Below the pieces are notes generated by a model. It did no database searches. It saw only the letters and a program-made list of their open reading frames with translations, and was not told where the DNA came from. Position numbers and translations under genes: made by a program. Positions 22,455 to 34,290 of a DNA stretch of 64,000 bases are shown one piece after another. The DNA is from Calliphora vicina (lineage: Eukaryota > Arthropoda > Insecta > Diptera > Calliphoridae), in NCBI RefSeq assembly GCF_958450345.1, contig NC_088781.1:43697357-43761356 (forward strand). The letters run 5' to 3'. Within the stretch, counting starts at the first letter, position 1. Each line of letters starts with the position of its first letter.

Positions 22455-23045
22455 TCGGGATTTTTTGAACGCGGTTTTTGTTTCTAATTACTTATATGTC
22501 ATTTTGAAGGGTATATGGCTGTCAGTTATTCTCACTTAGTTATTGAACATTATAATGTAAACAACAAAAGTTTTTTTGCTTCGAAAATATTGAATTTTGT
22601 ACCAACAAAGCGTCAATTGCAGGGAGTTTTGCTTTACTTCTTTAATTTGAAAAAAAAGTGTCGCTGAAGCACAACGATTGCTCACCAAAGCTTATGGTGA
22701 ATGTGTTCCATCGGTTTCAACTTGCGAGAGATGGTTTGTTCGGTTCTGAAGTGATGATTGTGACACGAAAGACAAATATCGCCCAGGCCAGCCAAAGGAC
22801 CAAGAATTGGAGGCAACACTCCATGAATATTGTTGTCAAACTCAACAAGAGCTTGCAAAATCATTGGGAGCAGCAATTTCAAAACGTTTGCGGGCAGCAA
22901 AAGCAGGGAAATTGGGTACCATACGAATTGAAGTCGAGAGACCTTGAAATACGATTTTGCGTGTCCGAAATGATGCTTGAATGCTATAAAAGGAAATCAT
23001 TTTTACACCGAATCATTATATGCGATGAAAAAACTTCTGAGGAGT
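22455..23045 (+). pseudogene. Mariner 5' half (partner of 25712-26095)
   Basis: A degenerate mariner 5' end and UTR ('gaacgcggtttttgtttctaat') is followed by transposase remnants: the N-terminal 'QLQGVLLYFFNLKKK', the helix-turn-helix region and 'HRIIICDEK' at 23015-23040, where the first catalytic Asp is preserved. The gene then stops. The missing middle and the 3' part are picked up at 25712, so a 2.67-kb block appears to have replaced about 300 bp of one mariner. Confidence 0.75.
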
Positions 23046-23357
23046 AAATAAAGGCTTTTTATATAAGTATTTGATATTGTTGAAAACCTTAGGACCTTTA
23101 GATTGATATTTTAGTAAAATTAAATAATTTTATAAAATTTTGGGACTTCATTTACCTTAAAAACTAAAAAAAAATTCATATGGTGATTTTCCACGAATAA
23201 AAATATAAAATTTGAGTTAATGTAAAATTTTAACAATTAAAGATATCATAACAAAATTTGGAACCAATATAGACTCAAATGTCCTTAAATCAATGACATT
23301 AGAATTTTTTAAATTTTATATTTTCAAATACCGAAATTCCTAAAATGGGGAAAATGT

Positions 23358-24845
23358 CGAGCCCTTAGCGCCAAATTATCGTAAGCGACAAAACACAAAT
23401 TTTACAGGAGAAGGTTTTTTTTGATTATTTTGAAATTTATACATACAATTAAAAATTTTATGATGCGATATAATATAATTTCGTTCAAGCTATTTGTCTA
23501 TTTCTCAAAAATATTTATAACTTTTGACAATTAAAAATTCATGGAATACTTTATAGAAAAATATGACAAAAAATGTTTTTTATTGAATTTTTGCATAGAT
23601 ACAAATTATTCGAATTGAAATAAAATTTTTATTTATGAATAGTTTTTAATGAAATTTCACAGTTATATAGATTTTTCTATTTAAGATGGAAAAATAAAAA
23701 CGAATTTTGAAATTTATTATCAGCAATCCCGCAATTCCCAAAAAAGTGTTGAAAAATTCCAAAAATGGTAATTTTAGTTTTTTGGCTATAATATCCACAC
23801 CAGGGTCGGGGTTATCGGGACCCTTTACAAAATAATTAGAAACATATTGAGCCACCTATAATCGGTTACTATATTTTGATATCGGATACGCCATGTGAGA
23901 ATTTTTGGCCTAAAATTTTATTTTACATAAAAAATATGTGTTTTTTAAAAGGACCTGGTCCCCTCGGTGACAAGAATTTTGAAATTGGTTTTCCTTTAGA
24001 ATATTTTATGAAGACTAAGCTTTCAGAAACTAGAAATTCCTTATACATCATATTAGAATCTTTTTGCGATAACTTAAAAAGAAAAAAAGTTATTTTTTCC
24101 CAAAAAAATAGCGAAAAATTGCTTTTTAAAAATTTTTTAAATTCAAATGCATATAACTTTGGACTTAGTTATTATTTTTAAACAGTTCTTTTTCCATTTG
24201 ACACTTACATGCGTTGTTAGTCCAATAAATGAAAACCGGAGAATATCTGGAAATATTTGGATACGCTGTTATCAAAAAACTGGAGTAGGGTGGGTAAAAA
24301 TGTTGAAAATTTTATTTTCATATGCGAATATCTCCTAAGCTATAATAGATAATTGATAGCTACGACAAGGGTTTTTGTAGTGCTCGATTAGAAGATTCTA
24401 CATGTATAATGTTTTTGAAATCGGAACTCAAACCAAGAAATAATATCGTTTTAAAAATGTAACATACCCGAGGTGTCCTACTTTGAGGGCCCTTGGTCAC
24501 GCCCCTGGTGGGTCCATGAGGTCTACGTTCAAAATTTAAACTCGACAACACTTCTTCTTTGCGCATGTGAAATTTCATTCAAACCAATCTAACCATTTAG
24601 AAGTTACACATTTATTTCCATCTTTTTTTTCTATACCACTGTGTGTCGCTTACGATAAAATTAGTTTACTGTAAAATATAAACATTGACTTACGATAAAA
24701 TCTTACCCCCTATATTTTTGATGTTATTAACAATTTTGATATTCTGAGAACGCTAAAACATCAGTCGGTCCATAAAATTTTAATTTCTGCAATAAAACAA
24801 AAATTTTAAAAATGTCGCTTACGATAATTTGGCGCTAAGGGCTCG
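23358..24845. mobile_element. Non-autonomous TIR element, family CGAGCCC, copy 1
   Basis: Ends are perfect 33-bp inverted repeats (23358-23390 and 24813-24845) starting CGAGCCCTTAGCGCC and containing ATCGTAAGCGACA. The latter word recurs internally near 24645-24700 and 46107-46170. ATGT flanks both sides (23354-23357 and 24846-24849), a candidate 4-bp target duplication. The 1488-bp interior is A+T-rich with one conserved G/C-rich block near 24470-24530 ('acccgaggtgtcctactttg'). No transposase is encoded. Superfamily undetermined. Confidence 0.85.
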
Positions 24846-25711
24846 ATGTGTTCCAAAAACTGAGTTTTTTTTAGAAAAGTGCCTACTGTGACGTTATTTA
24901 CCGTGTGATAGTAAAAATACTTAGTAGGTATTTAGCAATCATATGGGGTTATGTGGATGGATGGAGCTTTTTCGTAGATCGGTGCTTTGTCTTTTTAGAA
25001 TTTTTTACTCAAACCGAATTTTTTTTTTTTTTTTAAATTGGCCAATTTTGGATAGGTCTGGGGGGTGATATGTCCGCTTAAGAGAGCCAAATTTTTCTTT
25101 ACATGCTTTTGCATTAAGTTATCTTTCCGGATCATATAAAAATTCTATATAGTCCCGAAGAAATTTTTTTCTACAAAAGAAAAAATATATGCGCTATTTT
25201 GGGAAAAACGTAAAAATACGGCCTATTTTACAAGTTCCAACTTTGGATGCGTGTAATTTTTTATAGGGAAGAGATAACTATTAGAAAATTTTTTTTATTT
25301 TATTTAGAATTTTATCGCCAATATAGCTGATATTTTAAAAATAAATTTCGACCCCCCGTAGGCCCGCCATATCTAAAAAAAACATAAAAATATCGAGCAA
25401 AATTAATAAAAATAAATAAATAAACCTGCATATCTCTTTAACCAATAGCGATAACCTAAACTTATGTTTTGTAGATCTTCTCAAGTACTATTTATATTAA
25501 AAATTTCAGCTCATTCGGATCATAAATGGATTTTTGGCGATTGTTTTTTAAAAATTTCAGACCCGAGGTGACCAACTTTGAGGGGCTACGTACTGGTCCG
25601 CATTAGCGCTAGGAAGCTGAACAAACGTATATCAAGCTCAAACCATGTGAACAATATCTTCAATAGTTTCCAAGATACCGAATTATTTGTAAAAAAAAGT
25701 TTTTAAACCAC
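24846..25711. other. Unassigned block inside the split mariner
   Basis: A+T-rich with poly-T runs. The words 'cccgaggtgaccaactttgagggg' near 25562 resemble the G/C-rich block of the TIR element at 24470, so this may be a diverged piece of a related repeat. No gene. Confidence 0.45.
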
Positions 25712-26095
25712 TGTGCATTGACCGAAAAACGCCCAGAATATATGAAACCGTAATATTCCATTATGACAACGCTCGGCTATATTATGCAATAGCCACTTCT
25801 TTTAGAACAAAGTGGTTGTAAAGAACATGCCCCGTCCGAATACTATGTGTTTCGATCGAAGCAGCACGCTCTCTCTGGGATACGTTTCACTTTGGAACAG
25901 AGTATCCGATATTGACACGTTCTTGTCCTCAAAATATGAGCAGTTCTTTTGGTTCGGAATCCATATGTTGCAAGAAAGATGGGAAAAGGTCTTAGCTAAC
26001 AATGGCCAACACTTTGAATAAATTTATGTTTCACAAATGTGTCAAAATATATGTTAAAATTTTGAAAAATCCCATATTTCTAAGCCTACAACCAA
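25712..26095 (+). pseudogene. Mariner 3' half with terminal repeat
   Basis: It resumes at the second catalytic block ('YDNARLYYAIATSF', matching the family's HDNARPH) and continues through the DYYLF-type region to 'ANNGQHFE' and a stop. The 3' inverted repeat ends 'aatcccatatttctaag-cctacaaccaa' before TA at 26096-26097. This is the best-preserved 3' end of the mariner family in the window. The end is complementary to the 5' end seen at 35333 (TTGGGTGTATG...). Confidence 0.8.
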
Positions 26096-26097
26096 TA

Positions 26098-28943
26098 AAT
26101 TTTATATTTGGTTAATATGTATTGGTTGTATGTTTGAACTTTATAATTATTCTGCTTTCTTTAAATAAAATAGACATTGTACCACTAAAATGCTATTTAA
26201 AAATGGCAACTAAATTTAAGATTTCTTTAGTTTTTTACATCAAAGACGTACAAATGTCGCGTTCTTGACCGTGGAATATAGGTGACGAAATTATATTAAA
26301 GTTTCTACTAAATTATATAAAAATTCATTGATAAATTATTTACTGTTAAGCATATTCTACCAGTTAAATAGTATTTCCTCAATGCAAGGGAATAGTAAGT
26401 TTGAAATAATTATTTCGAATTTCTTGGATGGAAATTTAGGAAAGAATATATGCAAAATAATAAGTCCTGCTAACCACATGTAAAACATATCAATCTGCAC
26501 ATTACAAATGTCAAAAAATTTCAGGCACAGAAGTTGTATATGCTATCACTTATCACCATTCTGTTGTTCAAAGTAATGATCAATTTTCAATGTATAATTA
26601 CAGTGTCATAGCATTTGTTTTACATGTTTTGGAAATTATCTTAATAATTATTAAGGAAAAAATACAAGTTAAAAACAATAAAAAGGTCAGAGGTTCCCAT
26701 GAAACGTAAGTAAAGTAAAAATTTAACCTGACAAGGCAATTGCAAATGTCATCATGTTGTAATTGTCATTTCATGCAACCTGTGTTACAATTTTACAATT
26801 ACATTAAGAAAATTAAAAAAAGGAAATAACTACAGAAAAACGGGTTTTTGGCAAATAAAGTAATTGTTATTTTGTAGTAACTAAATAAACTTTTAATCGA
26901 AATATTTTACATAAAGTAGCTTGTTTTAAAAGAATGTCTAGTTAGGGTTAAGGTTTGGAAATTAATTGTCTTGATTAGTGGTGAATAAGACTTCATATTG
27001 AGCTTAGTCTGTACTATAGATAAGGAACTCTGAAGATGGTTCGAAGGACCATAAAAATTATTATGTTTTTCTAATTCCAGGTTAATTTTTCTATAAAGAT
27101 ATAACATTTTAATACCACCCACTAAATGGAAATGACATTTCTGTTTGCAAATATGTCACATCTGTTTCTTAACATTAAACTGCGCAAGAAAAGAAACCTG
27201 CAAATAAATAATATTGTAATTTATCTGTTGACTGCAATCATACCCTTAAATTATTCCACCCTGTTGTGTGTTTTTGTTTTTTTCAACATTCAATATCTCC
27301 TTTGTTTTCTTGAGTTTCGTTTTCAACTCGGAAACTATTTGCTAGATAATTATCTATATCCGTTAAATTGTTTCCTTTCATAAACAAATCAGTCAATTAC
27401 ATTTATTTCTTATTTTTTTTGTTATTTTGCATTACAATTTTATCAGATTGAAAGAATTTTTTTGAAATACAAAATAAAAAAGTAACAAATTCAGATGTCA
27501 ACACTTCCACGAAACCGCAACATGCTTTTCAAAACACACAGAAATATAAGGTAGATTCATTCACATGACAAGGGGTGCATTTTGAATGAAATAAAGAAAA
27601 ATGAAATTCACTTACGCGTAACGTGATGTAAAGAACGCAAATGTCAGTCAGTCTCTCCCCCTTTAAAGAGGCCATAAAAAGCGACATCAAAACACATTAT
27701 AAAAGCCGGAAATTATCTATAGATTTTAATCATAAAATACCATCTATAAACATATAAAACCAAGCAGACAAATGAAATGCAAAATATTGTACAAAAATAA
27801 AATAAAAAACCTCCATACAAACAAATTTATGAATGAAAAGAATAAAACTAAACAATATTGTAAAACTGATGTGCAAGATGAGGTTTATTGCCATAAATTA
27901 CCAAATAAAAGCCCTGTTAATAACAAAAGCCAAATCATCAACAAACATCTCCATTAACATCAGCGCATAATCATCATCATTACAACTTTACTTACCGCCT
28001 TCCACAATCAAAATAATTATTATGATTTTTTATGAAAACAATTTTTTGTTCGTATAGAGAGGAGCAAGATCTTTATGTTTTACAAACATGTTTTTAATTA
28101 AACGTTTCCCTTTGTGTCGTCAAATATTAAAAATTAAAAAAAAAAAAACAGATTGCTTAACAAAGAGGCTCCTTTTTTCAGCACAGCTTCAATTATTCCC
28201 TACCTACTCAATTGATTTGATTCATCAACATCTCTTCAAAGTGCTTATATTCACATACACAAATTTGTTTTCTGCTTTTTTTTAATATAAAAATTGTCGT
28301 ACTGCCTAAAAACTTATAAAAATCACTTAAATGCCATCAATAGCAGTCAAACTTAGCTTGTTAAAGTAGTAAAAAGGTTTAAGAGCAAAGGTACTTAACT
28401 TAATTTTTGTTGTGGGGTAGAATTTTATTCTACATGATTTCTTAATAGATTCAATATATTGAAGTATTTGTGAGATCCTTTTGTAGTTTTGACAAGGATC
28501 AATATGTCATTTCAGTGATAATGCATACATTAGCCTGACAAATGCAAGATGTTGTATTACATCGAAATAATAGTGAAATTTTAAATGACTAAAAACATAG
28601 ATCTGAAAGTCTTGTCATAGACCTAACTCAGTTGTCAAAGACCGAACTGATGAGAATATATTAGTAAAAAAAAACTATGTGAAAACAAAAACAACACTCG
28701 TAGATGTGATAATTCTGATGAGTTTTTCTCTAGTTTCCGCTCTATGTGTATTTCTACACGGCTCGAAGGACCAAAGTAGTATCAGTAGCCGACCTTGCAT
28801 TTGTTTGTGTGAAGAAAATTTCAGTGATATTTGGAATCAGCCGAATTTCCTTAGAGATGAACGAAATGTATGCAATATTGATGCAAAAGATGAAGGAAAT
28901 TTGGGCTGTACACTATGCTATTTTCTAAAGAACATGTGATAAG
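26098..28943. other. Non-coding A+T-rich stretch
   Basis: No gene or transposon with adequate support. The open frames at 27126-27383 and 28679-28939 (the latter with a hydrophobic start) lack a recognisable domain, and I cannot support either as coding. Confidence 0.5.
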
Positions 28944-28951
28944 GTGTGTAT

Positions 28952-30725
28952 TAGAGTGACAATCAGTTGTATGGAAAAAAATGTTTGGTAAAATTTTGAA
29001 GAGTGCCGGGTGGAATATTGTAACACTGGGCCTTAAAGTTAAATTCTGAAAATTTGAACCAAATCGGACAACGATTTCTGGACGCGCATCAAGGTCAAAG
29101 TTCAGTTATATGTCAAATTTTACTATTTATATGGTATAAATAGGTGAAACTCGTTAACTTTCTGCATTGTTTTCTAGAAATATGTAGATTTATTTATATT
29201 AATGAATATTACATTAAAACATTTTTTTTTGGAAAAGGAGAGGAGAGGCAGCCAATTCCTTCAACATTTTCGCAGCATCTCTTTTTCAAGATTTATATAA
29301 ACCAACTTTTGCTGCATTAACCTTACTTTTTTCAGAATAATCTTTTTTTGGTGCATGAGTAACGGGGACAGATGTTCCAGGAACTTCAGAATTAGTTTCA
29401 GAAATAACAAAAACTAAGTCACTATTTAACCACTTTTCATATTTCGCTTCGAATTTTTGCCTCGTTCTATTCACACTTTTCCATTTCTCGCACAAATCAT
29501 GGACAAATTTATATAAAACTTGCTTCACTTTATTATATTCCACACTTTTTTGTTGTTTGTGTAATCCGATTTTTCCCATTACATATTCTATAATGGTATC
29601 AAATTTATTTTTGTTATCATGAATGTTTACCCAGATATTGAACAATTCGCGTCTCAATATTGACATTTCGACGAATAACAAGGAAAGGGGCAAAAAGTGG
29701 CAGTCAATTTTTTTTTATTATTTTGAACCTTAGGAACTATTCTTTCTAACATATATAAAATAACTACAGAAGTAAGCGGGAGTAGTAATTAAAAACTTTA
29801 ATAAAATTCAAGATTTTTTCAAAAATAACTTCAAAAGAGGCATACATTCAATTGAAATTTTCTGGCGAACCACGTGACAAACTTGCTACACATATACACA
29901 GTTATTTAAGCATATCTTGTAGTTAAAAAAATAATAAAAAAAATTATCAATTACCTTCTCACAATTGTAAAAAAACACTTGAAACTAACAACGCGTCTCT
30001 ACCGATTTTGCCGAAGTTTTTATTTGAAATAATTGCTTATGTTTGACTGCATACAGCGTTGTTAATTTGGTAGGAAACAAAAAATAAAAATTACCGTTAA
30101 GCACACTGGGAACATAAGAAGCGTAAAATCGATACAAATTGTATTTTTAAAACATACAATTTCTCGACCAATTTCGCGCTAGATTGGGCATTTGGTCTAC
30201 TGTACATTGGGATTTATTGAGAACATAATAGGGAATAAAAATATGAAAAAAGTATGAAAATACCTCCTATAGTTTTTCCTGCGATTTAAATTTTGCGATT
30301 TTCAAGAAAACATAATTTTTTGTTCATATTTTGGCGAATGAGCCCAATTTCCTTACTTTTATAAATTTTAAGTAAAACTTATTCATAATATTATAAACCT
30401 GGTAATTTTAAATATGGTCTGAAAGTTTTACTAAAATCGGAAAACGTTAACCTATAAATCGTGAAGGTCAAAGGTCAAATTTTTCAATATTTGGAATTTC
30501 TAATGAAAAGATAGCGAAATGTTAGATATTTGTGGGCCGATTTTAATGAAACTTGAGGAAATAAATAGTAAAATTTTGCATATATCTGAACTTTGACCTC
30601 GATGCGCGTCCGGAAATCGTTGTCCGATTTGGCTAAAATTTTCAGAACTTAACTATTAGGACTAGTGTCACAATACTCCACACGGCACTCTTTGAAATCT
30701 AAAAAAAAAATCGGCTGTCACTCTA
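28952..30725 (-). mobile_element. hAT-like TIR element with 8-bp target duplication
   Basis: The ends are TAGAGTGACA and its inverse. The inverted similarity extends about 150 bp inward, including the words 'ccaaatcggacaacgatttc' and 'gacgcgcat'. An exact 8-bp duplication, GTGTGTAT, flanks it (28944-28951 and 30726-30733). An 8-bp duplication and a YARNG-type terminus fit the hAT superfamily; P elements also make 8-bp duplications. The right end lies next to a mariner terminus at 30735. One small ORF (29286-29666, minus) remains. A deleted sister is at 52943-59452. Confidence 0.85.
29286..29666 (-). CDS. Uncharacterised 126-residue protein inside the hAT-like element
   Basis: The start is the first Met, 'MSILRRELFNIWVNIHDN'. 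The frame is open further upstream but without Met. The protein is hydrophilic and probably helical, with a Lys-rich C-terminal part ('HAPKKDYSEKSKVNAAKV'). Past the stop the same frame continues with plausible codons ('KRDAAKMLKELAA'), so the ORF may be the surviving N-terminal part of a longer protein cut by a TGA. From memory only, it resembles the N-termini of long uncharacterised transposon-associated proteins in aphids and Hydra ('RRELFxIWVNxHxNKN'). No catalytic motif is present. I do not assign a function. The deleted sister element lacks this ORF. Confidence 0.55.
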   Translation of the reverse strand: MSILRRELFNIWVNIHDNKNKFDTIIEYVMGKIGLHKQQKSVEYNKVKQVLYKFVHDLCEKWKSVNRTRQKFEAKYEKWLNSDLVFVISETNSEVPGTSVPVTHAPKKDYSEKSKVNAAKVGLYKS

Positions 30726-30734
30726 GTGTGTATA

Positions 30735-31725
30735 TTGGGTGTATGACATCAAAATGCGGGATCTACCATAGATGGCGTATCTTCTGAAGGAGGTATATGT
30801 CATTTTGAAGTGACACTGAATCACACTGATTGTTCACCAAAGCTTATGGTGAATGTGTTTCATCGGTTTAAAGGTGTGAAAGATGGTTTGTGCAGTTCAC
30901 AAACCAATAGAAAGATCGTCAAGGTCAGCGGAAAAAGAACTGCATGAAAATTATTGTCGAACTGAACAAGTGCTTGCAAAAGCATTGGGAACTACTCAAG
31001 CAGCAATTTTAAAACGCAGTATTCATCCAAAAAAAGTTGAATTAGGTACCATACGAATTGAAGTCGAGAGACCTTGAAAAACGATTTAGCATAGCCGAAC
31101 TGATGTTTTAACGCTATAAAAGAAACTAATTTTTGCACCGAATCATTACTTGCGATGAAAAAGGGATTCATTACGATCGTAAGAAATCGTATGTGAAGTG
31201 AACCAGCAGAATCGACACCAAAGCCAAATATTCAAAAGGGTCCTATATATTATAAGCTGCTGCAATCTGACCAGACCATCACAGGGAACCTGTACCGAAC
31301 GCAACTGATTCGTTTAAAGCGAGCATTTGCCAAAAACCGTACAGAATATGCGGCCTGACATGAAACCGTAATACTGCATCATGACAACGCTCGGCCACAT
31401 GTTGCAATATCTGTAAAAAAGTATTTAGAATGAAGTGGTTGGGAAGTTTTGCCTCACCCGCCTTATAGTCCAGACCTTGCAAGCCTAATATTTTTTTCGA
31501 TCGATGGAGAACACTCTCTCTGGGATACGCTTCACTTCAGAACAGAGTATCCGAAATTAGCTTGATTCGTTCATGGCCTAAAAAGATGAGCCGGTTTTTT
31601 TTGGCGCGGAGTACATATGCTGCCAAAAGGATGGCAAAAGGTTATAGCTAACAATGACCGATACTTTAAATAACTTTATATTTTACAAGTGTTTCAAAAT
31701 AAAAGCCAAAAGTTTGAATTTGATC
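30735..31725 (+). pseudogene. Mariner (DD34D) relic, nearly full span
   Basis: It starts at the family end TTGGGTGTATGACATC after TA and runs through decayed transposase sequence to the C-terminus near 31675. About 350 bp of UTR and N-terminal coding are deleted near 30815. Recognisable pieces are 'LGTTQAAILKR' (~30990), 'HRIITCDEK' (~31135-31160, first catalytic Asp), 'HHDNARPHVAIS' (~31375-31410, second Asp) and the 'YSPDLA' region (~31465). Frameshifts and stops are frequent. The hAT-like element inserted one base outside its left end. Confidence 0.8.
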
Positions 31726-31769
31726 TCAATTCATATCTGGGTATTTCAAATGCATCCAATTCGATATAA

Positions 31770-32062
31770 TTAGACCTATTTCGAAAATAAAAGAAATAGT
31801 GTACCATTTTGCTTATTGATTACTTAAATGGAAAGGATTTTCCGAGAAAAAGTAGATTATTTTCTGAGAAATACTTCAGTCACTAAAAACCCTGACTGTT
31901 GGTAGTTTATTAGATTTTGACTCATATCGAATAGATTTGTGATGCGGCATGAATTTCCAACATTTCTTTGAATCAATCAACATAAGCTCTTGTTTTGAGC
32001 GACTGTGAAATCAGGAAGAAGCCGAACAGAAGGAGTCAAGCAGCTTTCAAGATTCTAGATTA
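31770..32062. repeat. Direct repeat R1, left copy
   Basis: A ~290-bp segment nearly identical to 34046-34290 in the same orientation. Shared landmarks are 'ttccgagaaa', 'gattattttctgagaaatac', 'ccctgactgttggtag' and 'gactgtgaaatcaggaag'. The left copy has about 45 bp near 31790-31830 that the right copy lacks. No open frame. Confidence 0.85.
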
Positions 32063-34045
32063 AATAGAGAGAGAGAATACACAGGATGTTTTTATAGATG
32101 TCTCAATAGTAATTCACAGTATTAAGGAAAAGCTAAGAACATGAAGTGAACTCGGTATCATTTCAAATCTTTGACACGAGTTTCGTTTTTAGCGATTTTA
32201 AAATTATCCATTTGCGAAATTCCGCAACAAAATTACCTTTAAGTAAGGCTTGAAATTTTTTTAATATTCGCAATCATTATAGAAATATAAACTTTTTGCT
32301 TGTGCAAAGAATTTTGACAAAATAAATAGTGGTTCCGATTTGACGGTTGTACGATGCTTTAATACCACAAAATGAAGACGAAAGGATTTTGCTATTGTTT
32401 AAATTCAGGATAATAATTGTAGATCCATGTTTCCTGAAGCACAGCGATCGATTTTTAAATCCAACGAAAGAACATTGTAGTAAAAAGTAGAGATAAAGAC
32501 ATCAATTCGAATTTGTAAATGCCCAGAATGTAGTTGCTTGAGCAAACCTGGGAAGAATAACATTATCGTGAAGGAAAATTATCCTAATTTGGAGATGTTT
32601 AAATACCTTTTTAAAGGAAGAAAAATATGTTGGTCTCTCATACACTAATAACAATGATTTTTTAATATTTATATTTTATGAATCATGGCGAAGACATTTT
32701 TTGGCTGCCCTGACTGATGCAGCTCCTGCCACTTTATTCATGACTCCATATTAATCTTTTTGAAGTTTAAACATTTTGTTTTTTTTTTTTGTCATTACTG
32801 AGAACAATGTTGTTTGTTTTATTTTCTAATAAAAACCCATAAATGCCTAGTTAATGTTGACTTTGTGCTTGTCTACAACAATTCGTCAACATTGAAAAAG
32901 AAACAAAAAAAATAAATAATTTTTTTTCATTTTTATTAATAAAAGAAGATATTAATAAAAAAACAAGAAAGAAAAAACTAATCAGTAGATACTTTTCTTA
33001 AACATGTAACCAAACTCAACCTTCATTTAGCTTTTGCTAAAAAACAATCCCCTTTTTAAGCTAAACAGCATCTACCCCTGCTTTAAAGGCTAAATTTCAA
33101 ACATCTTTTTGATTTATTCTGGCTGACGACTGACTTTGATTTCCCATATTCCTTACATTTTCTTTTTGTTTCATTTAACATAAAAAAACGCCCCCTGATT
33201 CGATGTTTTTCTTTAATTTTGAAAGGTTTTCAGTTTAGGTTGACTTTCTAAAGCAGTAGTTATTGTTAAAATAACAAAAAAGAAATCCTTTCTACTCATA
33301 AGTTGAACTCAATATTTATGCGTTCTCAAGAATTGTTAGGGTATTGAAGTTGTTGGCAAGAGTTTGGGAAATAAATTATGCAGTTTTCTGTTTTCTATCT
33401 TTATGTGTTTTATTACTTCAAATCTAACAATACATCAATATTATGGAGATTTGAAAATTTGTCAAGCTTAAACAAAAATGTAAATTACTACTGCCTTCAA
33501 GGAAGCGTTTTATGAGAGTATTGTCAGACTTTTATATCAGGGGTGTGTGATAATAAAAAAAGTATCAATGATATGAAATTTAAATATTTTTAAATTTGAG
33601 GTCGTTAATTTAAAAAGGAGTTAACTGCTTACGTGCATAATATAAATCAAAGAACTCTCATTTGGGGGAGGTTAAGTCAAAAACTCTCTAATATAAAGAT
33701 AAATGCTGTTTAAAATCCATTTACAATTTATTATTTGGTCTGTGAAATATAAAAAAGCACTTCTGAACTCGTGTCTTCTTTAATTTGACTGGCTATTTTA
33801 AAGTCAAAATTCAAATGTTGTCTTCAATAAACTACTAATGTTATGGGAATTAAACGAATATTTATCATAAAAAAGGATTAAATTTTATTTTAAATAATTA
33901 ATTTTGGGATCTCTTTGTCCACTCCGAAGGAGGCAACTCCAAATTATGTCCCTTGTGTCTATCAACGGCTTCTTTAAGAGTCAAAATATGTTAACCATGC
34001 CATTAATTTGTGTAGAAATCACATTCATCAATTCGATTTTTTGAG
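32063..34045. other. Non-coding stretch between the R1 repeats
   Basis: A+T-rich with no recognisable gene, reverse transcriptase or integrase remnant. That argues against the flanking repeats being the LTRs of an intact retrotransposon. Confidence 0.5.
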
Positions 34046-34290
34046 TCCTATTTTGAAAATAAAACTTGTATTTTCCGAGAAACAGTAGATTATTTTCTGA
34101 GAAATACTTCAGTTACTACAAAACCCTGACTGTTGGTAGTTTATTAAATTTTGACTCATATCGAATAGATTTGTGATACGCCACGAATTTCCAACATTTC
34201 TTTGACTCAATCAACATAAGCTCTATTTTTGAGTGACTGTGAAATCAGGAAGTATTCAAACATATGTACACAAGAAGCTATCAAGATTCT
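34046..34290. repeat. Direct repeat R1, right copy
   Basis: Second copy of the 31770-32062 segment, 2.2 kb downstream, with scattered substitutions and one ~45-bp gap. Confidence 0.85.

Noticed and set aside
28679..28939. A short secreted protein gene (86 codons with a hydrophobic start)
   Set aside because: A signal-peptide-like start exists, but no family, splice or promoter support is seen, and another frame over the same DNA is equally open.
31770..34290. LTR retrotransposon bounded by the direct repeats
   Set aside because: No gag, protease, RT or integrase words inside, no TG/CA termini and no primer-binding site recognised.
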